Below are positions 8,013-16,516 of a DNA stretch of 43,896 nucleotides, one piece after another. The DNA lies in contig CAZLFA010000030.1 of assembly GCA_964558665.1 (NCBI GenBank), positions 1 to 43,896 of the forward strand. The letters are read 5' to 3'. The stretch comes from CAZLFA01 sp964558665 (GTDB lineage Bacteria > Desulfobacterota > Syntrophia > Syntrophales > PHBD01). Below the pieces are notes generated by a model. The model made no database searches. It worked only from the letters and a program-made list of their open reading frames with translations, and had not been told where the DNA came from. Both the position numbers and the translations under genes were made by a program. The stretch's first letter is position 1. The number at the start of each line of letters is the position of its first letter.

Positions 8013-9931
8013 GGAGCGAAAAGGCTTTTTTTGATGACTGGTCTGTCGGGAGTCGTATCTTCTCTGATGCTCAATAAACGATACGGACCTACTGCTTTGA
8101 CAGGCAGCAGATACTCCTTTTCATATTTCAGGAAAAGATTTTTTTCATTACCGGAAAATGAACTGTAATCTCCGGTAACGTATCTGCTGTCATATAGTAT
8201 ATGAGAAAATTTTTTTTGTTTCATCTGCCTGTGTACATCATCGGGACTGTGAGATCGGGAAAGAATTTTTTGAATGGTGTAAGATTCAAACATGGAATCA
8301 GAAAAGTAGGCACGATCGTATAAGAATCCGAAATTTCTCATATAAATTAAAAATATCCGTGAATTAAGCGGCAGGTTGTTGTTGACGTAGTCTGCTATTG
8401 CATAAGAAGGTATATTTCTTCCGATAAATTTGCCCCTTTCCTCTTTACCGGCAACAAATGCCCATGGTTTAACGTGCGTAAAGTCTTTGACGATATGATA
8501 AAGATTAAAGATAAGACATCCGCTGATTAATGCAAAAAACATAATGAAAATGCCCTTATTCATCTTCTGATAATACGCAAACGCGACACCTAGGATAACT
8601 GCCATGAAGGGTAATATGTGAAAAAGATAGCGTACCTGCTGCACCGATAATGCCCAGAAGACGAAAGAAGCCGTACAATAGATAATGATGATTTTTAACT
8701 CCGTACATGTATTGCGCATGCCCAGGGCAAAAGGTAGCATCACAAGAAAGATCGGTCCGATAATGCCGTCAAACCTGGCACTGTCCGGTTGTGCGTTAAT
8801 GCTTAAATTCCATGGTAAAATCAGATAATCGACGAATTCTCTTCCCATACCGAGATTGTGCAGAAACAGGTCATAATACCTTGCCTGTTGAACATCCCAG
8901 CCGGTACCGCTGAAAAGTGAATATAAGAAAGGATAAACGGGATTGCCGGTTTCCAGAAAATTTTTTATGTAGAAAGGACAACCGCTCACAATAAGCATGA
9001 GAAGGTATATAAATAAGCACCCGAAGGCTTCAGAGGCAGCAAGCTTTTGGTTCCGCCCGGCCCACAGAATGCCAAGAACTCCCATAAAGGGAAGCAGAAG
9101 TGACGTGTATTTACAGGCGATGGCCAGCCCCGTAAATAGCCCGCTGAGAATAAGCCATTTTTTTTGCATCGCTTTTGACCAGTTAATGAATGACAGGACT
9201 GCGCCAAAGGCATAGTAGGTTACGATGAGGTCGTTATTGGCGACATGCGACACTATGAAAACCGAGGGGATTGTTACGAAAACCAGGGCTGACAGGTTAA
9301 AGAAACTCCTGTCTTCTAAAGTCATGGATATCAGTGCGTTTATTCCTGCAAGCGTGGCGATGAGAAATAAAAAATGTATGCCTTTTGCCAGAATGTCATT
9401 GTGAAGAAAAAGACCAAGCAGATAAAGCATTTCTCCAAACAACGGATAGTTTGCGAAAATATTTCCTTCGATGAAATAAAACCCGTGGTTTATCAGGTAC
9501 AGTTTTGGAACCGCCAGATGATAACTGAGTGCGTCTTTCCCGATTTCTGGTGTCAGAACCATGATAAATAATGAAGCGATAACAATCATCAAAAAGGCAG
9601 AAAACAACAGTTCAAAACCCTTCGGCGAAGACTTGGGAATTAATTGCCACGGGTTCCGGCTATGACGCCATCCGAATACGGCAAACACTATCAGTAGTCC
9701 AAGCGAAGCATATAAAATGGCTGGGTATAGAAGATGCAGCAAAGATAAGATAAAAACCGTATAGGAAACAATACCGCTGCCAACACCAAAAGAGAAAAAG
9801 AGGGCCTCTTCCGATGAATTAAGGCGAATGCCTGCCTTGCTGAAAAAATACTGTCCCAGGCCGGTGGTTACAAAGCAAAAAAGAGCCAGGCAAATGATAG
9901 TGAATGTGTTTTGAATCAGTGCTGAAATCAT
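8009..9931 (-). CDS. Multi-pass GT-C glycosyltransferase, mannosyltransferase-like
   Basis: 640 aa with about a dozen hydrophobic segments, starting with a helix at residues 8-28. An acidic residue (Asp133) lies in the first periplasmic loop, in GKDALSYHL, where GT-C enzymes carry their catalytic Asp. The C-terminal 150 residues are mostly soluble and periplasmic. The layout matches dolichyl-phosphate-mannose-protein mannosyltransferase-like (PMT_2 / GT39/83-type) proteins that use a polyprenyl-phosphate sugar donor. It is divergent from pilA, with a 416-nt gap between them. Donor and acceptor are unknown; pilin or cell-envelope glycan are possible. It precedes queD by 51 nt but queD has its own promoter. 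Confidence 0.75.
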   Translation of the reverse strand: MISALIQNTFTIICLALFCFVTTGLGQYFFSKAGIRLNSSEEALFFSFGVGSGIVSYTVFILSLLHLLYPAILYASLGLLIVFAVFGWRHSRNPWQLIPKSSPKGFELLFSAFLMIVIASLFIMVLTPEIGKDALSYHLAVPKLYLINHGFYFIEGNIFANYPLFGEMLYLLGLFLHNDILAKGIHFLFLIATLAGINALISMTLEDRSFFNLSALVFVTIPSVFIVSHVANNDLIVTYYAFGAVLSFINWSKAMQKKWLILSGLFTGLAIACKYTSLLLPFMGVLGILWAGRNQKLAASEAFGCLFIYLLMLIVSGCPFYIKNFLETGNPVYPFLYSLFSGTGWDVQQARYYDLFLHNLGMGREFVDYLILPWNLSINAQPDSARFDGIIGPIFLVMLPFALGMRNTCTELKIIIIYCTASFVFWALSVQQVRYLFHILPFMAVILGVAFAYYQKMNKGIFIMFFALISGCLIFNLYHIVKDFTHVKPWAFVAGKEERGKFIGRNIPSYAIADYVNNNLPLNSRIFLIYMRNFGFLYDRAYFSDSMFESYTIQKILSRSHSPDDVHRQMKQKKFSHILYDSRYVTGDYSSFSGNEKNLFLKYEKEYLLPVKAVGPYRLLSIREDTTPDRPVIKKSLFAP

Positions 9932-10175
9932 GATAATGATTCTCTAAATATAAATTATCCTGTCTGATATCATGAATATACTGCCTGGTAAAGGTTCAAT
10001 AGATTGTGTCAAAATCACATTCTTCGACTAATAAAGTTGAGAATCACAACCTACTGGTGAAATTCCCCAAAATATCGTGAGCAGAACGGCCTTTGTCGGA
10101 GGCGTTTATTTCTTCGGGACTTGTAACAATAAGATAAAATAGGGTATTCATGGTGATGTCTTTTAATTAGGCTCC

Positions 10176-10191
10176 CGGCATAGTCATTGCT
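10176..10191 (+). promoter_or_regulatory. Sigma-54 (RpoN) promoter of pilA
   Basis: CGGCATAGTCATTGCT fits the TGGCACRNNNNTTGCW consensus at all but two fixed positions, with GG (10177-10178) and GC (10189-10190) exactly 10 nt apart. Transcription would start near 10202, giving a leader of about 146 nt. pilA genes are commonly RpoN/PilR controlled, which supports the call. Confidence 0.82.
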
Positions 10192-10267
10192 AATATAGCG
10201 ATGATACGGAAATTTGAACCTGAAATTGTTAACCGGCTATATGATGATTAATTATGGAAAGATAAAG

Positions 10268-10278
10268 AAGGAGGTGAT
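10268..10278 (+). promoter_or_regulatory. Orphan perfect Shine-Dalgarno in the pilA leader
   Basis: AAGGAGGTGAT is fully complementary to the 3' end of 16S rRNA, yet no start codon lies 5-10 nt after it. The nearest ATG (10301) opens a three-codon frame, ATG AGG AAT TGA. The pilin has its own AAGGAG at 10334-10339. It might act as a ribosome standby site; role unproven. Confidence 0.45.
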
Positions 10279-10347
10279 AGGTAAAGGGGTTAAGGCATAA
10301 ATGAGGAATTGATATAAAAACAATAATTTTAAAAAGGAGAAAGAACT

Positions 10348-10719
10348 ATGTTGAGAACATTCCACAAGAAGAGAGGACAGAAAGGTTTTACATTGATCGA
10401 GTTGATGATCGTTATCGCGATTATCGGTATTCTGGCGGCGGTCGCCATCCCGCAGTTTACAGCTTACAGGGTAAGAGGCTACAACTCAGCGGCAAAGGCC
10501 GATGCGAAGAATGCCTACACGGCAGCGCAGGCGTATTTCAGTGATCATCCGACAGCCTCAATCACAGGCACCGCTGACATCAGTGCCTATGGCTACAGGG
10601 CGACAAGTGGCGTTACGGTTGGTGTTGGTGGTGCAATGTCCGGTCTCACAATTACATCCTTACATGCTTCAGGCACGACTACATACAATGTGGATGCCAA
10701 CGGCGCAATTACACCGTAA
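10348..10719 (+). CDS. pilA: Type IV major pilin
   Basis: 123-aa prepilin. The leader of 13 residues ends in KKRGQKG; peptidase PilD would cut before Phe14, leaving a 110-aa mature pilin with the invariant Glu5 in FTLIEL. The hydrophobic helix (mature residues 1-24) continues into AYRVRGYNSAAKADAKNAY, very like Geobacter PilA. The rest is Gly/Ser/Thr-rich and has no cysteine pair, unlike Pseudomonas pilins. Aromatics stand at mature positions 1, 24, 27, 32, 44, 50, 51, 68, 70 and 100; 1, 24, 27, 32 and 51 coincide with those of Geobacter sulfurreducens. AAGGAG at 10334 and an in-frame stop at 10330-10332 fix the start. No other pilus assembly gene is in the window. Confidence 0.95.
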   Translation: MLRTFHKKRGQKGFTLIELMIVIAIIGILAAVAIPQFTAYRVRGYNSAAKADAKNAYTAAQAYFSDHPTASITGTADISAYGYRATSGVTVGVGGAMSGLTITSLHASGTTTYNVDANGAITP

Positions 10720-10744
10720 TGTTTAACTAGCTTGAAGAACTGAG

Positions 10745-10777
10745 AAAGGGGTAGGATTGGTATCTTACCCCTTTTTT
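10745..10777 (+). terminator. Rho-independent terminator of pilA
   Basis: AAAGGGGTA pairs with TACCCCTTT; a G-T wobble and GAT/ATC extend the stem to a TGGT loop. Six T follow. It ends just before the next gene, so pilA is probably mainly monocistronic. Confidence 0.88.
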
Positions 10778-10786
10778 AATTCATAT

Positions 10787-12676
10787 ATGGCGAATTATTT
10801 GCAAACCAATCTCGATCATGATCCACCTCGGCTGTCTCCGGTTCTGAGACGCCGCTTCCTTGTTGCATTATTGCTCTTTATCCTGTTGTCTATTGTATAT
10901 GCGAACAGTTTTGACTGCTCATGGCATTTTGACGATTATGACAACATTGTAAAAAACTCCGGCGTTCAAATAAAAACTTTATCATGGAACGATGTGGGAA
11001 AAAGTCTTTACGGCATCGTTCATTCCGGACGCTGGTCGAGGCCCGTTTCATATTTAAGCTTTGCCATCAACTACTATGTGGACGGCCTCAATGTATTCGG
11101 ATATCATCTGGTAAATTTCATAATCCATTTTTTGTCATCTTTTTTCCTTTACCTTTTTATCAGCAGCACCCTGAAATTGCCTTCTCTGAACGGCCGCTAT
11201 GAGCAGCAGGCCCATCCCGTTGCATTGCTTGCAGCCGTGCTATGGGCAGTAAATCCGGTCAATGTATATGCCGTAACTTATATAGTGCAAAGAATGAGCA
11301 GCATGGCGGCCTTGTTTTATATCATGGCCATGTACTTTTACCTGAGGGGGAGAACATCCTGTCATGCAAAGGGGAAGATAGTTTTTTTCATGCTTTTTTT
11401 TGTGTCGGCTGTCATGGCTTTCGGGACGAAGGAAAATGCCGTTATGCTGCCCGCCAGCCTGGCTGTCTATGACCTGCTGCTCATTCAGGGGCTGACAAAA
11501 GACAATCTGAGAAAAAGCTTGATAATTATAGCTGTGGCAGGGATTTTCATTATCCTCATCGGTCTTGCCTATAACAAAAGCATTGCGGCAATACTGAGTT
11601 ACGACAACAGATCTTTCACAATGCAGGAGAGGCTTTATACGCAGCCAAGGGTCCTGCTGTTTTATATATCGCTTCTGTTTTATCCCATTACATCGCGGCT
11701 GATGCTCGTCCATGACTTTGAGATATCCAAATCCCTGCTGCATCCGTGGACTACAGGTGTGGCGATAGCGGCAATTATGGTTATAATTTTTTATGCTCTT
11801 TGGCGGTCCCGCAGGTCGCCGTTGATCTCTTATTGCATTCTTTTTTTCTTTATGAATCATTTTATCGAAGGTTCTTTTATATCGCTGGAGCTTGTTTATG
11901 AACACAGGAACTACCTGCCTTCCATGCTCTTTTTTGTGCCTGTTGCTATTTTTATTAAAAATCTCATGGATTCGTTTGCAGATAGAAAGTGGCTTCTTGC
12001 ATTGCTGTTTTTTGCCGTAACAAGCCTGATTGTCATTGAAGGAATTACCGTGCATCTACAAAACAATATCATGAAGGATGAAATAACCATGTGGAGTGAT
12101 AATGCGGAGAAGGCGCCCAATGTTTACCATGTCAGGCAAAACCATGCGATGGCGCTTTTTGATGCAGGTCGGTTGCAGGAGGCATTCGAGGAGGCGACCA
12201 CGGCAATTACTGTAAAAACAACTGGAGATATGAGGCAAAAGCATCTGTCTTATCTGTTAATAGGCGATTACTATCTTATCAGATATCATGACGAACAACG
12301 AGCGTTGGGAAACTACAAAAAAGCGCTGGAAATCAACTCCTCTCATGCGTTAACTTACGACCGCATCAGCCGGATACTGATTAAAAATGGTTTTTTCACG
12401 GAGGCCGAGAATCTTATCAGAAAGGCTATTAAGTTAAAACCTGATTCCCCGGAGTACCATCTGACTTACAGTTTACTTTTTTTAAATAAGAAGGATGCCG
12501 ATAAAGCAATTCAAGAAGCACGTAAAGCACTTCTCCTGGATATGTACTCAGTAACGCCGTATCATTTGATGGCGGAGGCGTTTAGAATTAAAAAAAACAG
12601 AATTGCTCATGAACACTTCAATAGATTGGCATCGGCTGCATCTTTTTCAACAGAAACTTCAAAAGCAAAGAAGTAG
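10787..12676 (+). CDS. TMTC-like membrane glycosyltransferase with C-terminal TPRs (paralogue 1)
   Basis: 629 aa from ATG 10787. About ten transmembrane helices fill residues 25-430, followed by four or five TPRs. After the first helix comes HFDDYDNIV, the acidic loop found in GT-C enzymes and in TMTC proteins. Where its three neighbours have HPMHVESVAW, it has NPVNVYAVTYIVQR, a variant that marks another bacterial subfamily. Likely role: transfer of a lipid-linked sugar to a protein or glycan at the periplasmic face; untested. There is no Shine-Dalgarno before the ATG, a frame could open at TTG 10757 inside the pilA terminator, and that terminator separates it from pilA. Expression signals are therefore unclear. 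Confidence 0.75.
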   Translation: MANYLQTNLDHDPPRLSPVLRRRFLVALLLFILLSIVYANSFDCSWHFDDYDNIVKNSGVQIKTLSWNDVGKSLYGIVHSGRWSRPVSYLSFAINYYVDGLNVFGYHLVNFIIHFLSSFFLYLFISSTLKLPSLNGRYEQQAHPVALLAAVLWAVNPVNVYAVTYIVQRMSSMAALFYIMAMYFYLRGRTSCHAKGKIVFFMLFFVSAVMAFGTKENAVMLPASLAVYDLLLIQGLTKDNLRKSLIIIAVAGIFIILIGLAYNKSIAAILSYDNRSFTMQERLYTQPRVLLFYISLLFYPITSRLMLVHDFEISKSLLHPWTTGVAIAAIMVIIFYALWRSRRSPLISYCILFFFMNHFIEGSFISLELVYEHRNYLPSMLFFVPVAIFIKNLMDSFADRKWLLALLFFAVTSLIVIEGITVHLQNNIMKDEITMWSDNAEKAPNVYHVRQNHAMALFDAGRLQEAFEEATTAITVKTTGDMRQKHLSYLLIGDYYLIRYHDEQRALGNYKKALEINSSHALTYDRISRILIKNGFFTEAENLIRKAIKLKPDSPEYHLTYSLLFLNKKDADKAIQEARKALLLDMYSVTPYHLMAEAFRIKKNRIAHEHFNRLASAASFSTETSKAKK

Positions 12677-12684
12677 TATTGGAT

Positions 12685-14655
12685 ATGAAGCATATCTTTA
12701 TCAAAAGCAATTTCAGCACCGATAACAATTACAGAAAATTATTTATAATGCTGGTGCTTGCATTAACCGTTCTTATGGTTTTCTGGGATGTTCAGAATTT
12801 CGATTATGTTTATTATGATGATCAGGCATATGTCATTGATAACCATTATGTCCATTCAGGATTAACATCAAACAGCATATCCTGGGCATTAACGGCCATT
12901 CATGAAGGTTGCTGGTATCCTCTGACATGGCTGTCTCTGATGCTTGATTTCGAACTGTTCAAGCTCAATCCCGGCGGTTATCACTGGACAAATGTTGTAT
13001 TTCACATAGCCAATACGCTGCTGCTCTTTTTGGTTTTCAACCGCATGACAGGCAGGCTCTGGCGAAGCTGTCTTGTGGCAGCGCTGTTTGCCATTCATCC
13101 TATGCATGTCGAGTCGGTCGCCTGGGTGGCGGAACGCAAGGATGTGCTGAGCACTTTCTTTTGGATGCTCACTTTATGGTCTTATGTTTCATATGCAGAG
13201 CGCCCCGATTTTAAGCGGTATGTGTGGGTGCTTGTTTTTTTTATTCTCGGCTTGCTGTCCAAGCCGATGGTAGTTACCCTGCCGTTTGTTTTGTTGCTGC
13301 TTGATTACTGGCCGCTCAAGCGGATTGAATCGTTTCATACCTATGAATCCCATACTAGCGTATCGCTGCCGGTTTTCCTGAATAAGCGCCTGCGGTCTTC
13401 TTTATTGCTCATTCTGGAAAAGATTCCGCTGTTCATTTTGTCCCTCCCGGTCATTATGATTACATTTTTATTTTCGAAAAATCAGGATGTTATGGTTACC
13501 TTGCAGACTATTTCCTTACAGTTGCGGATCGAGAATGTTTTAGTGTCATACGCGACATATATAGCCAAGTTGTTTTGGCCGCAGAATATGGCGGTTTTTT
13601 ATCCTTACCCTGTTGCCCTGCCCTTATGGCAGGTGGCGTTGTCACTGGTCATGCTTTCGGCGATAACTATGTTTGTTATATTCCATGCAAGGCGCCGTCC
13701 TTATCTGCTTGTCGGATGGTTGTGGTATCTGGGCGTTCTGGTCCCTGTGATAGGGCTGGTACAGGTTGGTTCCCAGGCAATGGCGGATCGCTACACATAT
13801 ATTTCCTTTATAGGCCTGTTTGTGATGTTGACATGGAGTGTTGCCGATTATCTGGCGTCAGTAAAATACCATAGAGTAATACAGGCTGTGCTTTATTCAT
13901 TGACAGTATCGGTTTTGGCGGTTGTGTCCTGGCAGCAGGTGCAGCACTGGCAGAACACAAAGACGCTTTTTTCTCATGCCCTTCGCGTTACGGAGCGCAA
14001 CTATGTTGCCCATAACGGACTTGGCGCAGCTTATATGTCCCAAAAGAAGCTGAAAGAGGCAACCTTCCATTTCAATGAGGCTTTAAAGATAACCCCCTCC
14101 TACATACCGGCTAATCATGGCATGGGTTCATCCCTGATCGCCAGGGGTTTGTATAGCGAGGCTATTCCCTATTACACAAATGTGATTCGTATAAAGCCTG
14201 ACGATGCTTTGGCTTACAATAATATAGGATATGCTCTGGTCATGTTGAATCGACTGGATGAGGCGGAAAAGTACTATAGAATTGCAGTTTCTTATAACCC
14301 TGGTAATGCCTCATTTCACAATGGTCTGGGTATTCTTTTTACCAAACAGGGAAGGATGGAAGAGGCTGTATTATCTTTCCAAAAGGTTTTGAAACTGAAT
14401 CCCGGCCATGCCGGTGCGCATAACAACCTGGCGATGATTCTCATTCAACTGGGGAGACGGGAGGAGGCTATAAGTCATTTTAAGGAAGCAGTGCGTCTCC
14501 AACCCGATTATGCCAACGCTAATTATCATCTCGGTATGGCTTTAAGAGAAAAGGGTTTGTTCAGGGAAGCAGAATCACATATATACAAAGCGATGCAAAT
14601 AAATCCTCAAGTCGCAACCGACGCAGGTGCAGATGAACATTCCTTAAACCATTGA
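12685..14655 (+). CDS. TMTC-like membrane glycosyltransferase with six TPRs (paralogue 2)
   Basis: 656 aa from ATG 12685 (a TTG at 12679 is possible). The first helix is followed by YYDDQAYVIDN, then a periplasmic/loop region with GCWYPLTWLS and GYHWTN. Next is the block HPMHVESVAWVAERKDVLS, which closely recalls HPIHTEAV...R..LLS of eukaryotic TMTC O-mannosyltransferases. About ten transmembrane helices run to residue 420. Six TPRs of 34 residues follow to the C-terminus. It starts 8 nt after the previous gene. Its first half is about 85% identical (hand count over some 170 residues) to the next gene. Probable protein or glycan O-glycosyltransferase; acceptor unknown. Confidence 0.78.
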   Translation: MKHIFIKSNFSTDNNYRKLFIMLVLALTVLMVFWDVQNFDYVYYDDQAYVIDNHYVHSGLTSNSISWALTAIHEGCWYPLTWLSLMLDFELFKLNPGGYHWTNVVFHIANTLLLFLVFNRMTGRLWRSCLVAALFAIHPMHVESVAWVAERKDVLSTFFWMLTLWSYVSYAERPDFKRYVWVLVFFILGLLSKPMVVTLPFVLLLLDYWPLKRIESFHTYESHTSVSLPVFLNKRLRSSLLLILEKIPLFILSLPVIMITFLFSKNQDVMVTLQTISLQLRIENVLVSYATYIAKLFWPQNMAVFYPYPVALPLWQVALSLVMLSAITMFVIFHARRRPYLLVGWLWYLGVLVPVIGLVQVGSQAMADRYTYISFIGLFVMLTWSVADYLASVKYHRVIQAVLYSLTVSVLAVVSWQQVQHWQNTKTLFSHALRVTERNYVAHNGLGAAYMSQKKLKEATFHFNEALKITPSYIPANHGMGSSLIARGLYSEAIPYYTNVIRIKPDDALAYNNIGYALVMLNRLDEAEKYYRIAVSYNPGNASFHNGLGILFTKQGRMEEAVLSFQKVLKLNPGHAGAHNNLAMILIQLGRREEAISHFKEAVRLQPDYANANYHLGMALREKGLFREAESHIYKAMQINPQVATDAGADEHSLNH

Positions 14656-14661
14656 ATAGCA

Positions 14662-16452
14662 ATGAATTCTATAAAGCTGGAAAAATACCGTGCTACAATC
14701 ATTTGCCTTTGTCTGTCGGCATGTATAATTGCTGTTTTCTGGAATGTCCAGAAACATGATTTTATTCATTATGATGATCATGCATATGTGACTGACAACA
14801 ATTATGTCCATTCCGGCTTAACCTCTAAGAGCATATCCTGGGCATTCACAACCGGCCATACAGGCTATTGGCATCCTCTGACCTGGTTGTCGCTGATGCT
14901 GGATTTTGAACTGTTCAAGCTCAATCCCGGCGGCTACCACTGGACCAGTGTACTGTTTCACATAGCCGATACACTTCTGCTTTTTTTTCTTTTTAACCGC
15001 ATGACCGGCAAGTTCTGGCGAAGCTCCTTTATTGCAGCGCTGTTTGCCGTTCACCCCATGCATGTCGAGTCTGTTGCCTGGATAGCGGAGCGTAAGGATG
15101 TGCTGAGCACATTCTTCTGGATGCTTACTCTGTGGTCATATGTTTCATATGCGGAGCGCCCTGATTTCAAGCGGTATATATGGGTGCTGGTTTTTTTCAT
15201 CATCGCGTTGCTTTCCAAACCGATGGTTGTCACCCTGCCGTTCGTTCTGCTGCTGCTTGATTACTGGCCCCTCAAAAGGCATGAATCATTTCATGCCTAT
15301 GAATCTCATCTAGGCGTATTGTTGCCCGTGTTCATCAATAGGCGCCTGCGGCCTTCTTTATTGCTCATTCTGGAAAAAGTTCCCTTATTCATTTCATCTG
15401 TTGTGGTGAGTATAATCACATTTATCAATGCAAAAGACCTTGGTGGATTGACAACACTTGATTCAATTCCTCTCCTTATGCGTGTCGAGAATTCCATAAT
15501 GTCTTATGCCATGTATATCGTTAAGATGCTCTATCCTCAAAACATGACAGTTTTCTATCCCTATCCTGAGACGTTGCCATTATGGCAGATCTCGCTGGCG
15601 CTGGTTGTGCTGCTGGGAATTACATTTTTTGTCCTTTATTATGCAAGACGTCTTCCTTACCTTGTTGTCGGCTGGCTTTGGTATCTGGGCACTCTGGTCC
15701 CTGTGATTGGTCTGGTCCAGGCAGGAATACAGGCTATGGCTGATCGTTACACCTATCTTTCCTATACAGGACTTTTCGTAATGGTGACCTGGGGTGTTGC
15801 TGATTATTTGAATTCACTGAAATGCCGGAAGGTTGTCACGGCTATGTTTTCTTCTATAACCATATCAATCTTAATAATTCTGGCCTGGCAGCAGGTTCAG
15901 TATTGGAAGGATACAAAGACTCTTTTTATGCATGCTATTCGTGTAACCGACCGGAACTATCTTGCTTACGACATTGTGGGTCAGGAGTATCTTAACAACA
16001 ACAGAATTAAGGAAGCTACGGACTATTTTCGCACGGCGGTTAAATTAATGCCCAATTATGGCAATTCAAATAATAACTTGGGACATGCCCTTTCTCTTCA
16101 AGGATTATACAAGGAGGCTATCCCGTATTACAGAGCGGCTCTGCGCGTTAACCCTCGGGAGCCGGTTATTCACCTGAATATGGGCAATGCTCTGTACAAC
16201 ATGAAAGATTATAATCAGTCATTTGTTCATTATCAGATTGCCGCTTCTCTGAAACCGGATGATCCGGCAATTAAATTAACCATGGGTATGCTTATGATCC
16301 ACTTGGGAAGGCCTGATAAAGCCATTGTACATTTCCGGGAAGCCTTGCGTCTCAAGCCTGATTTTGAGATTGCCCGTTATTATCTGGGGATTGCATTAAA
16401 AAAGGCGGGTGCACCTGAAGAAATAAACGTCCATGCCGATAAAGCACAATAA
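14662..16452 (+). CDS. TMTC-like membrane glycosyltransferase with four TPRs (paralogue 3)
   Basis: 596 aa, starting 6 nt after paralogue 2. The membrane half repeats the same motifs: HYDDHAYV, YWHPLTWLS, HPMHVESVAWIAERKDVLS and LLDYWPLKR. Similarity to paralogue 2 reaches the DNA, including a 26-nt identical run at 14908-14933 and 12952-12977. The C-terminal TPR domain is shorter, about four repeats, and much less alike. The catalytic-type half is thus conserved while the presumed binding half has diverged. This fits enzymes that share a donor but differ in acceptor. No signal for a separate promoter was seen. Confidence 0.78.
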   Translation: MNSIKLEKYRATIICLCLSACIIAVFWNVQKHDFIHYDDHAYVTDNNYVHSGLTSKSISWAFTTGHTGYWHPLTWLSLMLDFELFKLNPGGYHWTSVLFHIADTLLLFFLFNRMTGKFWRSSFIAALFAVHPMHVESVAWIAERKDVLSTFFWMLTLWSYVSYAERPDFKRYIWVLVFFIIALLSKPMVVTLPFVLLLLDYWPLKRHESFHAYESHLGVLLPVFINRRLRPSLLLILEKVPLFISSVVVSIITFINAKDLGGLTTLDSIPLLMRVENSIMSYAMYIVKMLYPQNMTVFYPYPETLPLWQISLALVVLLGITFFVLYYARRLPYLVVGWLWYLGTLVPVIGLVQAGIQAMADRYTYLSYTGLFVMVTWGVADYLNSLKCRKVVTAMFSSITISILIILAWQQVQYWKDTKTLFMHAIRVTDRNYLAYDIVGQEYLNNNRIKEATDYFRTAVKLMPNYGNSNNNLGHALSLQGLYKEAIPYYRAALRVNPREPVIHLNMGNALYNMKDYNQSFVHYQIAASLKPDDPAIKLTMGMLMIHLGRPDKAIVHFREALRLKPDFEIARYYLGIALKKAGAPEEINVHADKAQ

Positions 16453-16516
16453 AGCATTTCGTATGCGGAAGTGAAAGCTAAGCAGGTATTATTTTGGTGC
16501 ACATAATAATAAACCC

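Larger units (their letters stand above)
9932..10347. other. 416-nt intergenic region between the GT-C gene and pilA
   Basis: No credible gene lies here. It contains the sigma-54 promoter, the pilA leader with an orphan Shine-Dalgarno and a three-codon mini-ORF. A short interrupted inverted repeat (TGTG, 7 nt, CACA; about 10006-10019) lies about 170 nt upstream of the promoter and could be an activator site. Apart from these, I see no riboswitch core and no clear promoter for the leftward GT-C gene. Confidence 0.6.

Noticed and set aside
10202..10347. GEMM (cyclic dinucleotide) riboswitch in the pilA leader
   Set aside because: The leader length would allow it, but none of the conserved GEMM core segments or a matching hairpin order could be found.
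11240..12055. 271-codon open frame opposite TMTC-like paralogue 1
   Set aside because: Low-complexity antisense frame rich in Lys, Gln and His, with no family motif; the plus-strand protein is clearly real.
12952..14933. Repeated DNA between the TPR genes as a mobile element
   Set aside because: The similarity follows the reading frames of two paralogous genes; there are no terminal repeats or transposase.
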